This document shows positions 43,661 to 52,169 of a stretch of DNA of 64,000 nt, one piece after another; position 1 is the stretch's first letter, and the number at the start of each line of letters is the position of its first letter. The notes beneath the pieces were generated by a model. That model did no database searches. It saw nothing but the letters and a program-made list of their open reading frames with translations, and had not been told where the DNA came from. Source of the DNA: Treponema sp. (GTDB taxonomy: Bacteria; Spirochaetota; Spirochaetia; Treponematales; Treponemataceae). A program made the translations under genes and the position numbers. The stretch covers positions 24,528 through 88,527 of the forward strand of contig JAFZLA010000071.1 of assembly GCA_017551705.1 (NCBI GenBank), read 5' to 3'.

Positions 43661-45099
43661 GCCAGTGGAAAAAAGTATTTGAAAGTAATATATCATTATA
43701 TGCACGAATAATAAAAAAATATCTGTTAGATAATGGCTGGACGTCAATAAGTCTAGATAATTACATCAAGACTATGCCAGCATTTCAAGTCAAAGATGCT
43801 ATTCTTTCAAAAGAGTATAAAAAAGAAGGAAAATATCCCATTGTTTCTCAGAGTAAAGATTTAATTTCTGGTTATTTTGATGATAAACTTTTGTTGAACC
43901 AAATTTCTAAACCAATAATCATTTTTGGAGATCATACACAAGTTGTAAAATACATAGATTTTGATTTTATATTAGGTGCTGATGGTACAAAAATATTAAC
44001 CGTTTCTGAAGATTATAATCCCAAGTTTTTTTATTATTTGATAAAGGCCATTGATTTGCATTCAAATAAATATGCAAGACATTATTCTAAACTAAGAAAA
44101 GAAAATATACCGTATTGTAAAGAGACATTGCTAATTCAATCAAATATAGTTTCCTTTTTAGATTCATTGGCAGATAATTGTATTTCACATAAAATCTTTT
44201 TTGATGAAAAAACAGAACAAGAAATTATTACATTACAAAAGAAATTCTATAACATCAGTTCTATTGAAATAGAAACGGAAATACAAAAAACATATGTTAA
44301 GCAACTCCGTCAGAACATTCTGCAAGATGCCATAGAAGGAAAACTCACCGCCGACTGGAGAAAATTGCACCCAGTAATCAAAGGTAATCCCGCCTACGAT
44401 GCAGAAGCATTGTTTGAGAAGATTCAGAAGGGGGACGTCTCCCCCTCGCTCCAGCCCGCAAAGCGGTCTTCCGCTACCCCCTCTGCGGGGAACACCCCCG
44501 CAACTCCCCCGTTTGAAATTCCTGAAAGTTGGAAGTGGGTAAAATTGGGAGAGTTATGTAATTTTGGAAATTGTCAAAACATTGAACCCGATTTTATAAA
44601 ACCAAATGATTGGATTTTAGATTTGGAAGATATTGAGAAAGACACAGGCAGAATAATTTCTATACGTTCTTTTTCTAAAAATAATTCTCAGAGTACTAAA
44701 CATGTTTTTTATAAAGGATTTGTTTTATATAGTAAGCTTCGTCCATATTTGAATAAAGTTGTTATAGCACCAAAAGATGGATATTGCACTTCTGAAATTT
44801 TACCATTAGATTTTGGTTCTTGTAATAATGCTAAATTTATGCAAATAGCTTTAATGTCACCTTATTTTGTTAATTATACAACAAAACTTTCATATGGTAT
44901 GAAAATGCCTCGTTTAGGAACAAATGATGGCAAAAAAGCTTGGATACCTCTTCCTCCATTAAAAGAACAAGAAGAAATAGTAACAAAAGTAGAAACCTTA
45001 CTTGCAAAAGTAACAGAATTAGAAAACCAAATCCAAGAACGAAAAACATTTTCAGAAAAACTCGCTTTTGGAATCATCAAAGAAAAGTTGAAGGGGTAA
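43657..45099 (+). CDS. hsdS: Type I restriction specificity subunit HsdS
   Basis: 480 residues with two target-recognition domains, about 26-165 (NGWTSISLDNYIK...ARHYSKLRKENIPYC) and 288-440 (IPESWKWVKLGELCNFGN...YGMKMPRLGTNDGK), each followed by a helical spacer (central VKQLRQNILQDAIEGKLTADWR and final EEIVTKVETLLAKVTELENQI). It directs methylation and cleavage to a bipartite DNA site. Odd point: residues about 258-284 are encoded by a GC-rich repeat (GDVSPSLQPAKRSSATPSAG and on) unlike the AT-rich gene around it. It starts in the four-base overlap with the DUF1016 gene. Confidence 0.92.
   Translation: MSQWKKVFESNISLYARIIKKYLLDNGWTSISLDNYIKTMPAFQVKDAILSKEYKKEGKYPIVSQSKDLISGYFDDKLLLNQISKPIIIFGDHTQVVKYIDFDFILGADGTKILTVSEDYNPKFFYYLIKAIDLHSNKYARHYSKLRKENIPYCKETLLIQSNIVSFLDSLADNCISHKIFFDEKTEQEIITLQKKFYNISSIEIETEIQKTYVKQLRQNILQDAIEGKLTADWRKLHPVIKGNPAYDAEALFEKIQKGDVSPSLQPAKRSSATPSAGNTPATPPFEIPESWKWVKLGELCNFGNCQNIEPDFIKPNDWILDLEDIEKDTGRIISIRSFSKNNSQSTKHVFYKGFVLYSKLRPYLNKVVIAPKDGYCTSEILPLDFGSCNNAKFMQIALMSPYFVNYTTKLSYGMKMPRLGTNDGKKAWIPLPPLKEQEEIVTKVETLLAKVTELENQIQERKTFSEKLAFGIIKEKLKG
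44430..44510 (+). repeat. GC-rich mobile repeat inserted in frame in hsdS
   Basis: About 80 bases rich in C and G, in the middle of an AT-rich gene. The blocks CCCCTCGCTC and GCTACCCCCTCT followed by CGGGGA-A-CACC and CCGCAAC match, in inverse orientation, the repeat at 48995-49070. Its length and frame keep hsdS open, so it works as a Pro/Ser/Ala linker in the protein. Confidence 0.8.
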
Positions 45100-45107
45100 A
45101 AAAAGTT

Positions 45108-45917
45108 ATGAGTTATGGCTTTCTTAATTGGTTTGTAAAATCTAAAAATCTCCTCACTGAAGATGGCAAAAATGTAGAAATCTGGTCATTTAATCACCGC
45201 AATGATGATAATTTATTATCTGAATGGGCGACCCATTTTAGAGAAATGTACAGCGAAGATGAACTTCTGGATGAATATAGAAAAGGAACGGGATTATCTC
45301 GTGCCAATTATTTGTTGAATATGATATTTCCAGATAGAACAGATGGTTTTGGTCCAGCTACACGCGCTGGGGATTTTGCAGAATTATTAGTTGCTGATTT
45401 CCTTGAGTTTTTGCAAGGTTATTGGATTCCAAGAGTCCGTTATGATGATAAAGCAACACGGAATAGTTCTACGCAAGGAAGTGATGTGGTTGGAATAAAG
45501 ATTCAGAAGTCAGATGAGTTTAGCAAAAATGATGAGCTTCTTGTATTTGAGGTAAAAGCTCAATTTTCTGGAAACAGTGCAAAACCAAGATTACAAGACG
45601 CTGTAAACGACTCGAATAAAGATGTAACTCGTGTGGGAGAATTTTTGAATTATACGAAGCGAAGATTTATAAGGAGCGGAAAACTTGATGAAAAGAATAT
45701 TATTGAGAGGTTCCAAAATATTTCTGACAAACCATATATAGAAAAATTTGGAGCAGCCGCATTATTTGATAAAAGTATTTTTGATGAACATTTAATAAGC
45801 GAAACCGATTGTTCTGAACATTCAGAACACGATAAATTAACATTACTTGTTTTTTCTGGACAAGGAATGATGGCACTTGTGCATTCTTTATATGAGAGGG
45901 CAGCAAATGAAGCCTGA
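45108..45917 (+). CDS. hamA: HamA-like nuclease subunit of a Hachiman-type defence system
   Basis: 269 residues, proposed DUF1837/HamA-family nuclease. The PD-(D/E)XK residues are visible: E92 in GDFAELLVADFLEF, D126 in GSDVVGIKI and E148-x-K150 in LLVFEVKAQF. The region GYWIPRVRYDDKATRNSS leads into the Asp. Basic segments follow (YTKRRFIRSGK), and the end reads LLVFSGQGMMALVHSLYERA. ATG 45108 is eight bases after hsdS. It overlaps the helicase gene by 11 bases, as expected for a HamA-HamB complex. Family call is by motif and partner, not by search; a less specific restriction-like nuclease is the alternative. Confidence 0.65.
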   Translation: MSYGFLNWFVKSKNLLTEDGKNVEIWSFNHRNDDNLLSEWATHFREMYSEDELLDEYRKGTGLSRANYLLNMIFPDRTDGFGPATRAGDFAELLVADFLEFLQGYWIPRVRYDDKATRNSSTQGSDVVGIKIQKSDEFSKNDELLVFEVKAQFSGNSAKPRLQDAVNDSNKDVTRVGEFLNYTKRRFIRSGKLDEKNIIERFQNISDKPYIEKFGAAALFDKSIFDEHLISETDCSEHSEHDKLTLLVFSGQGMMALVHSLYERAANEA

Positions 45918-48900
45918 ATATAATGCCCAAAGAGTATTACGCTATACTCAATCAATCGCAAAAATGATTGAATTTGATGTTCCTGAACAAGATAGAGGTA
46001 TTGATATAACAAGAAATCCCGAAGAATTATTTACGCTTGTTATAGGAATGCTAGGAGATATTTCCGAACAAATTATTTCTAATGTTGAAGATAATAAAAC
46101 TGTTGATGAACAAGAAAATGAAATAAGATTTTGTGCAAGTTTCTTTGATTCCTACAAAAATACTCAAAGATTACATTATTTGGATGATTATGCTTTGTTG
46201 GTAGGTGCTACTGCGTATTATCTCTGTAATTTACCCGGTAGTGCATTAGTGTTAATTAATAAATTAGATATTTCTCAAATGGATTTACATGCATCAAAAT
46301 TAGAATTTGTTTTGCATTGGTTACTGAAAGGAGAGTATTCTAATAATCTAAATAAATTAGATTCTTGTTATGCAGAGCAGCTTTTTCGTGTTTCAACCAG
46401 TTTTTATAATTATTTTCAATCTGGAAATAATGAAAACGAAGTTTACAATGCTTGTAAGGAATTTCAGACATTTGCATATGAACGACATAATCCACGCGAG
46501 CTATTTTTTGCTGATTTAATGTTTGCTGTTTGTATAAGAAAAATACAAAATTCTTGTTGGAAAACACTTCCAAAATTTACTGAATTATCAAAGAGCTTAT
46601 GGAAAGAAATCATAAATAAAAAAAACTTTATAAGGGAATTATGGCCATCTCAAATACTATTAGGAAAAGAAAATGTGTTTAAGGGGCAATCCGCCGTTAT
46701 CCAAATGCCAACGAGTGCAGGTAAAACAAAATCTACAGAAATTATTATTCGAAGTGCATTTTTGTCTGAAAGAACAAAATTTGCTGTTGTGGTAGCACCA
46801 TTTAGAGCTTTGTGTCATGAAATTGAGAGCGATTTCTACAAGGCTTTTTTGGGAGAAAACAATATTTCTATTGATGAAATAAATGATGCACTTGAAGATT
46901 CAGAATTAAACCTTTTTATGGATTCAACAAAAAGGCATATAATAGTTTTAACACCTGAAAAGTTATATTATTTGCTTACACAACAACAAAATTTCGCAGA
47001 GAATATTGGTTTAATCATTTTTGACGAAGGACATCAATTTGATAGTGGAGAAAGAGGCGTTACATATGAATTGTTATTAACGGAATTGAAGCGTTTCTTG
47101 CCAGAAGACTGTCAGCGCATTTTGATTTCTGCTGTTATTCATAATGCAAAGCAAATCTCTGATTGGTTGTCATCAAATAACGAAGTTGTACAAGGTAATA
47201 AAACATTGCCTACTGAAAGGTCTATAGGTATTGTTGATTTTAGTTATGGAACAGGTCAAATAAATTTCATAAATCAACTTGACTATAATCACGATGATTA
47301 TTTTGTTCCTAAGGTAATTCCGATTGCTGAACTGCCAAAAAAGCCTAGAGAACGAAAAGTAAAATACTTCCCTGATAAAACAGACGCTAATTCTATAGCA
47401 TTATTTTTATCTCTAAAAATGTCCACAAAAGAAAATGTGGCTATTTTCTGCGGAACAAAAAATTCTGTAAATAGAGTTTTAGATTTGGCAAATGATTATT
47501 ATAATCGTGTTAAAACTGGTTATAGACCAAAAAATGATGGAAGTGAGCTTAAAAAACTTTCCTACTTAGTTGAAAAGAATCTTGGAATTGAAAATCCTGT
47601 TTATTTGGCTTCACTGAATGGAATTTTTGCACATCATGCTGATATTCCACATGGAATAAAAATGGCTATTGAATATGCAATGCATGAATCGTTGATTTCT
47701 TTTATTGTTTGTACATCTACATTGGCACAAGGCGTTAATCTTCCAATAAAGTATTTGTTTATATCTTCAACGCAGCAAGGTGGAGATAGGATAAAAGTAA
47801 GAGATTTTCAAAATTTAATAGGTCGTGTTGGACGAGCAGGAAAGCTAACTGAAGGGTGTATTATTTTTACAAATCCAGAATTATATTCAAGAAACTCATT
47901 CTATTGGAATGACATGATAGAATTGCTAGATTCTAATAACTCTGAGGATTGCACAAGTTCACTTTTATATATTTTTGAGCCGTTTAGACAAGAGGAAAAT
48001 ACATTATCTTTTAAGGCCGTAAAATTCATAATAGACTTATATTATAATACAGCTGAAACTTCCGATACTTTGGCAGAAAAAATAAACTCAAATTATCCAA
48101 ATTTTGATATTGATAACTTGAAAAAGCAAATTAATATAAAATTCCAATATATTGAAAAAATAGAAAACTTTTTAATGATGCTAGGAGAAAATATTTCCAA
48201 GCAAACCTCTTTGGAAATTGCAAAATCAACTCTAGCTTATCATATAGCAAATGAACAACAGAAAATAGAAATAGAAAATCTTTTTACACTTATTGCAGAA
48301 AAGATAAATGAGAATGAAACTGATAAAAAATATTTTCCCGTATATGCAAAAACTCTGCGAGGGTTAAATCAAACTTATAGTTTAAGAGAAAAATTGCTAG
48401 AAAAAAAGGACTTAATTATTTCAACATCTTCTGTTCATGATTTGTTGGACATCTTATGGGATTTGTTTAGTGATGGTAATATTCAGAACTCTGCTTTTAA
48501 TTATTATCCGGATAAAATAAAATTAAAAAACGCAACTCTAAAGTGGTTAGATGGTGAATCATTTTTTGAAATATTTAAGATTCTTGAAGGTGAAAAAATT
48601 AATAGGAGAGATTATATAAGAATAGAATCTTCTGTGAATATTTTTGAAAATGGCATTGCGTATAGTGGTTCTGTTCTTATAAATGCAATTACTGAAATCT
48701 TGAATTCTTTTGAAGAACAAGAAAATAATTCTGCAATCGAATCATTAAAACTTTTTCAAAAGCAGTTAAAATATGGTTTGCCAACGATAGAAGCTATTCT
48801 CGTTTATGAATGGGGATTTTGTGATAGAGTTTTAGCTCAAGAAATAGCGGCTATAGTTCCTTCTGCAAAAGAAAAATATCTGATGAAAATGAGTATTTTA

Positions 48901-48981
48901 CAAAGGAAAGATGAAATAATACATCTGTTGAATAACTATCCATCATATTATTTAAGTGTATTTGATCACTTGATAACATGA
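45907..48981 (+). CDS. hamB: HamB-like Ski2-type SF2 helicase
   Basis: 1,024 residues from ATG 45907 (GAGAGG upstream). A helical N-terminal part of 240 residues, then Walker A PTSAGKT (268-274), VVVAPFRALCHEIE (Ia), VLTPEKLYYLL (Ib), DEGH (373-376), LISAVIHNAKQISDWL (III), then FIVCTSTLAQGVNLPIKYLF (V) and QNLIGRVGRAGK (VI), the pattern of Ski2-like helicases, followed by a long C-terminal domain. In Hachiman, HamB is thought to sense damaged or foreign DNA and to hold HamA in check. The gene is markedly AT-rich, with AAA/ATT/TTA codons, a sign of transfer. Confidence 0.7.
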   Translation: MKPEYNAQRVLRYTQSIAKMIEFDVPEQDRGIDITRNPEELFTLVIGMLGDISEQIISNVEDNKTVDEQENEIRFCASFFDSYKNTQRLHYLDDYALLVGATAYYLCNLPGSALVLINKLDISQMDLHASKLEFVLHWLLKGEYSNNLNKLDSCYAEQLFRVSTSFYNYFQSGNNENEVYNACKEFQTFAYERHNPRELFFADLMFAVCIRKIQNSCWKTLPKFTELSKSLWKEIINKKNFIRELWPSQILLGKENVFKGQSAVIQMPTSAGKTKSTEIIIRSAFLSERTKFAVVVAPFRALCHEIESDFYKAFLGENNISIDEINDALEDSELNLFMDSTKRHIIVLTPEKLYYLLTQQQNFAENIGLIIFDEGHQFDSGERGVTYELLLTELKRFLPEDCQRILISAVIHNAKQISDWLSSNNEVVQGNKTLPTERSIGIVDFSYGTGQINFINQLDYNHDDYFVPKVIPIAELPKKPRERKVKYFPDKTDANSIALFLSLKMSTKENVAIFCGTKNSVNRVLDLANDYYNRVKTGYRPKNDGSELKKLSYLVEKNLGIENPVYLASLNGIFAHHADIPHGIKMAIEYAMHESLISFIVCTSTLAQGVNLPIKYLFISSTQQGGDRIKVRDFQNLIGRVGRAGKLTEGCIIFTNPELYSRNSFYWNDMIELLDSNNSEDCTSSLLYIFEPFRQEENTLSFKAVKFIIDLYYNTAETSDTLAEKINSNYPNFDIDNLKKQINIKFQYIEKIENFLMMLGENISKQTSLEIAKSTLAYHIANEQQKIEIENLFTLIAEKINENETDKKYFPVYAKTLRGLNQTYSLREKLLEKKDLIISTSSVHDLLDILWDLFSDGNIQNSAFNYYPDKIKLKNATLKWLDGESFFEIFKILEGEKINRRDYIRIESSVNIFENGIAYSGSVLINAITEILNSFEEQENNSAIESLKLFQKQLKYGLPTIEAILVYEWGFCDRVLAQEIAAIVPSAKEKYLMKMSILQRKDEIIHLLNNYPSYYLSVFDHLIT

Positions 48982-48994
48982 TGAAGAATAATAA

Positions 48995-49070
48995 GGGCCG
49001 TTGCGGTGGTGTCCCCGTTAGAGGGGGTAGCGAGCAACGAAGTGCGAGCGAGGGGAAGACTTGCCCCTCC
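48995..49070 (-). repeat. Intergenic copy of the GC-rich repeat
   Basis: GTTGCGGTGGTGTCCCCGTT at about 49000 and the GAGGGGGTAGC-GAGC-GAGGGGAAGAC that follows are the reverse complement of the hsdS insert, with a shorter and diverged middle. It fills most of the gap between hamB and rhuM and is strikingly GC-rich for this island. Confidence 0.75.
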
Positions 49071-49096
49071 TAGAAGAAAACTAAGGAGCAAACAAA

Positions 49097-50137
49097 ATGC
49101 CTAGAAAGACAGATAAAAAAGAAAGCTCAATTCGTAGTTCTGCTGCAGAATACCTCACTTTTGTTGCGGCAACAGGCGATGACAAAGACAGCATTGAAGT
49201 TCGCTATGAAGATGAAAACATCTGGATTACCCAAAAAATGCTCGCTACATTGTATGAAGTAGATGTAAGAACTATCAATTATCATATTCTTAAAATATTT
49301 GAAGATTCGGAGCTACAGGAAGATTCAGTTATCCGAAATTTTCGGATAACTGCTGCTGACGGCAAATCTTATGATACAAAGCATTACAATCTCCAGATGA
49401 TTATTGCTGTTGGCTTTAAAGTGAACTCTGATCGCGCTGTTCAATTTCGAAAATGGGTGAATCAGATTGCTAAGGATTACACAATAAAAGGCTGGGCTCT
49501 TGACAGCGACAGACTTAAGAATGGCGGTTCAATTCTTACAAAAGAATACTTCAGTCGATTGCTCGAGGAAATTCGTGAAATCAGGCTTTCTGAGCGGCAG
49601 TTCTATCAAAAAGTGACTGACTTGTATGCAACGGCAGTCGATTATGACAAGACCTCAAAAACAACAAAAGATTTCTTTGCAAAAGTTCAAAACAAATTGC
49701 ATTGGGCAATTCACAAGCACACCGCGGCGGAATTGATTTACGAGCGGGCAGACAGTACAAAAGAAAACATGGGACTTACGACATGGGAGGGAAGTCCTAG
49801 CGCAAAAATCAGAAAAAGCGATGTTTCAATTGCGAAAAATTATTTGAGTAAAGAAGAACTTCATGCATTGGAACTTATTGTTTCCGGTTATCTTGATTTT
49901 GCCGAGATGCAGGCAAACCGCAATATTCCTATGACAATGGAAGATTGGGCAAAACACCTTGATAGAATCCTAACTGCGACAGAACATGAAATCTTAACCA
50001 ACGCTGGAAAAATCAGCATGGAAGTTGCAAAGGAACACGCTGAAACAGAATGGGAAAAATATCGCATCATACAAGACAGAATCTATCAAAGCGATTTTGA
50101 TTTATTCTTGCAAGATGTTAAGAAATTAGAAAAATAG
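49097..50137 (+). CDS. RhuM-family protein
   Basis: 346 residues matching the virulence-RhuM family: IEVRYEDENIWITQKMLATLYEVDVRTINYHIL near the start, SVIRNFRITAADGKSYDTKHYNLQMIIAVGFKVNSDRAVQFRKWV, then KDYTIKGWALDSDRLK and LHWAIHKHTAAELIYERAD. The first part resembles a helix-turn-helix/Bro-N-like domain. The family is frequently found inside type I restriction loci; its job is unknown, perhaps regulatory or a toxin-like accessory. The leader AGGAGCAAACAAA-ATG is nearly the same as that of hsdM, 13 bases after its stop. Confidence 0.87.
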   Translation: MPRKTDKKESSIRSSAAEYLTFVAATGDDKDSIEVRYEDENIWITQKMLATLYEVDVRTINYHILKIFEDSELQEDSVIRNFRITAADGKSYDTKHYNLQMIIAVGFKVNSDRAVQFRKWVNQIAKDYTIKGWALDSDRLKNGGSILTKEYFSRLLEEIREIRLSERQFYQKVTDLYATAVDYDKTSKTTKDFFAKVQNKLHWAIHKHTAAELIYERADSTKENMGLTTWEGSPSAKIRKSDVSIAKNYLSKEELHALELIVSGYLDFAEMQANRNIPMTMEDWAKHLDRILTATEHEILTNAGKISMEVAKEHAETEWEKYRIIQDRIYQSDFDLFLQDVKKLEK

Positions 50138-50149
50138 GAGCAAACAAAA

Positions 50150-51580
50150 ATGTCAAACATATCAGGAATCATAAAATCTTTGCAGAATATCATGCGGAAA
50201 GATCAGGGCGTTTCCGGTGACGCACAGCGTATTGAGCAGCTGGGGTGGATGATTACGCTCAAAATTCTGGATGATAAAGATGCCGAGATGGAGCTTTTGA
50301 ACGATGATTATGTTTCTGTGATTCCTGAAAAGTTGCGCTGGAGGGCTTGGGCTGGTAACAGTGAGGGCATTACCGGCGATGCTATGAAGGAGTTTGTGGA
50401 CGGCGAGCTTTTTCCTGGTTTGCAGAATCTTGATGTTTCTGATGGTAACGATGGCGTAAACAGGCGAGCCGTTCTTGTGCGTGATATTTTTGCGGGCACT
50501 AACAACTACATGAAAAACGGTACGATTATTCGCCAGGTTGTGAACAAGCTGAATGAAATTGATTTTAATGCCAGCGAAGACCGTCATACTTTTGGTGATA
50601 TTTACGAAAGTCTTTTGCGTGATTTGCAGAGTGCGGGTAACTATGGAGAGTTCTATACTCCGCGCGCTGTTACAGAAATTATGACAGAAATTATTAATCC
50701 GCGTCTTGGTGAAAAGGTTCTTGATCCTGCCTGTGGTACGGGCGGATTTTTGACGAGCGCCATTGAAAATATAAGGGTGCAGGATGTTCACTCGGTTGAA
50801 GATTTGAAGACTCTGGAAGAGACGATTCGCGGTCAGGAGCTTAAGCCGCTTCCTTTTATGCTTTGTGTAACGAATCTGATTCTGCATGATATTGAAGTTC
50901 CGAATGTTATAAATGGCGACAGTTTGAACCGCGAGTACACAAGTATTGGCGCAAAAGACAGAGTTGATGTTATTCTTGCAAATCCTCCTTTTGGCGCAAG
51001 TGTAAGCGATGGTGTTGAAACTAATTATCCGGCTCAATTCCGTACAACAGAAAGTGCCGACTTGTTCCTGCTTTTGATGATCCGTTATCTTCGTGATGGT
51101 GGACGCGCTGCAATTGTTTTGCCTGATGGTTCTTTGACTGGCGACGGCGTAAAGCAGAGAATCCGCGAAGAGTTTTTGAAGCAGTGCAATGTTCATACTA
51201 TTGTGCGTTTGCCAAACTCGGTTTTCCAGCCTTATGCCAGTGTTGCGACAAATCTTTTGTTCTTTACAAAGGGCGAGCCAACCCGCGAAATCTGGTATTG
51301 GGAACACAAACTGCCAGAAGGCCAGAAATCATATTCTAAGACAAAGCCGATTCAAAAGAGCGAATTTGCCTCTCTTAAAGAATGGTGGTGCAAGCGGGCT
51401 GAAAATGAACAGGCATGGCGAGTTCCTGTTGAGCGCATTGCGGAAAACGGCTGGAATCTTGATATAAAGAATCCGTTTGTAAAAGAAGAGGAAGTTACTC
51501 ATACTACGGCGGAGTTGCTTGATATGTTGCATGAGTCTTTTAGGAAAAGCGAGGAATTGTTGAAATCAATCTCTCTTTAG
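50150..51580 (+). CDS. hsdM: Type I restriction modification methylase HsdM
   Basis: 476 residues. N6-adenine methyltransferase of the type I complex. N-terminal helical HsdM_N domain ([33 protein letters not shown]), SAM motif DPACGTGG from residue 192, catalytic NPPFG from 278 and [22 protein letters not shown]. It modifies the host site chosen by HsdS and is required for restriction. Placed last in the island, five genes away from hsdR, with its own leader, so methylase may be made independently of the nuclease. Ends the island; hslV follows after 58 bases. Confidence 0.93.
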   Translation: MSNISGIIKSLQNIMRKDQGVSGDAQRIEQLGWMITLKILDDKDAEMELLNDDYVSVIPEKLRWRAWAGNSEGITGDAMKEFVDGELFPGLQNLDVSDGNDGVNRRAVLVRDIFAGTNNYMKNGTIIRQVVNKLNEIDFNASEDRHTFGDIYESLLRDLQSAGNYGEFYTPRAVTEIMTEIINPRLGEKVLDPACGTGGFLTSAIENIRVQDVHSVEDLKTLEETIRGQELKPLPFMLCVTNLILHDIEVPNVINGDSLNREYTSIGAKDRVDVILANPPFGASVSDGVETNYPAQFRTTESADLFLLLMIRYLRDGGRAAIVLPDGSLTGDGVKQRIREEFLKQCNVHTIVRLPNSVFQPYASVATNLLFFTKGEPTREIWYWEHKLPEGQKSYSKTKPIQKSEFASLKEWWCKRAENEQAWRVPVERIAENGWNLDIKNPFVKEEEVTHTTAELLDMLHESFRKSEELLKSISL

Positions 51581-51603
51581 CCGCGTTTTTGTTTTCTATT
51601 CCA

Positions 51604-51632
51604 TTGCCGTTTTTGCGATTTTTCATTATATT
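51604..51632 (+). promoter_or_regulatory. hslVU promoter, leaderless type
   Basis: TTGCCG (51604-51609), a 17-base spacer and TATATT (51627-51632). The hslV ATG is at 51639, six bases on, without a Shine-Dalgarno sequence. Confidence 0.5.
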
Positions 51633-51638
51633 ATAACT

Positions 51639-52169
51639 ATGAAGATAAGAAGCACGACGGTTATTGCCGTCAAAAGGAACGGACAGGTCGCGATGGCGGG
51701 CGACGGACAGGTTACCGCCGGAAACACTGTGGCCAAGGGAAACGCGCGCAAAGTGCGCAAAATTTACGACGGAAAAGTTTTGACGGGATTCGCGGGCTCT
51801 GTTGCCGACGCCTTTACCTTGCTTGATAAATTTGAGGAACGGCTCAAGGAAGCCAATGGCGACATTTTGCGCGCCTCGGTGGAACTTGCCAAATTGTGGC
51901 GCACCGAAAAAATGCTCCAAAAATTGGAAGCCCAGCTTTTGGTTGCTGACAAAAACAAGATTCTTTTGATCTCCGGCGACGGAAACGTAATCGAGCCCGA
52001 GAACGACGTTATGGCCATCGGAAGCGGCGGAAACTACGCTTTTTCGGCCGCTCTTGCCTACATGGAATCTTCCAACTACAGCGCCAAGGAAATCGCTCAA
52101 AAAGCGCTTGGCATCGCCGGAAAAATCTGCATTTACACAAACGACAACATCACTGTGGAGGAACTCTAA
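51639..52169 (+). CDS. hslV: ATP-dependent protease peptidase subunit HslV (ClpQ)
   Basis: 176 residues. Threonine peptidase with a short propeptide: MKIRS is removed to expose the catalytic Thr of [25 protein letters not shown]. Further signature pieces are [29 protein letters not shown] and [16 protein letters not shown]. It forms a double hexamer capped by HslU. Its TAA is immediately followed by the TTG start of hslU. Right edge of the defence insertion. No ribosome-binding site is seen; see the promoter entry. Confidence 0.94.
   Translation: MKIRSTTVIAVKRNGQVAMAGDGQVTAGNTVAKGNARKVRKIYDGKVLTGFAGSVADAFTLLDKFEERLKEANGDILRASVELAKLWRTEKMLQKLEAQLLVADKNKILLISGDGNVIEPENDVMAIGSGGNYAFSAALAYMESSNYSAKEIAQKALGIAGKICIYTNDNITVEEL

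Noticed and set aside
50162..51307. 381-codon open frame on the minus strand opposite hsdM
   Set aside because: It is fully inside hsdM, which has all methylase motifs. The antisense product has no recognisable family and no ribosome site.
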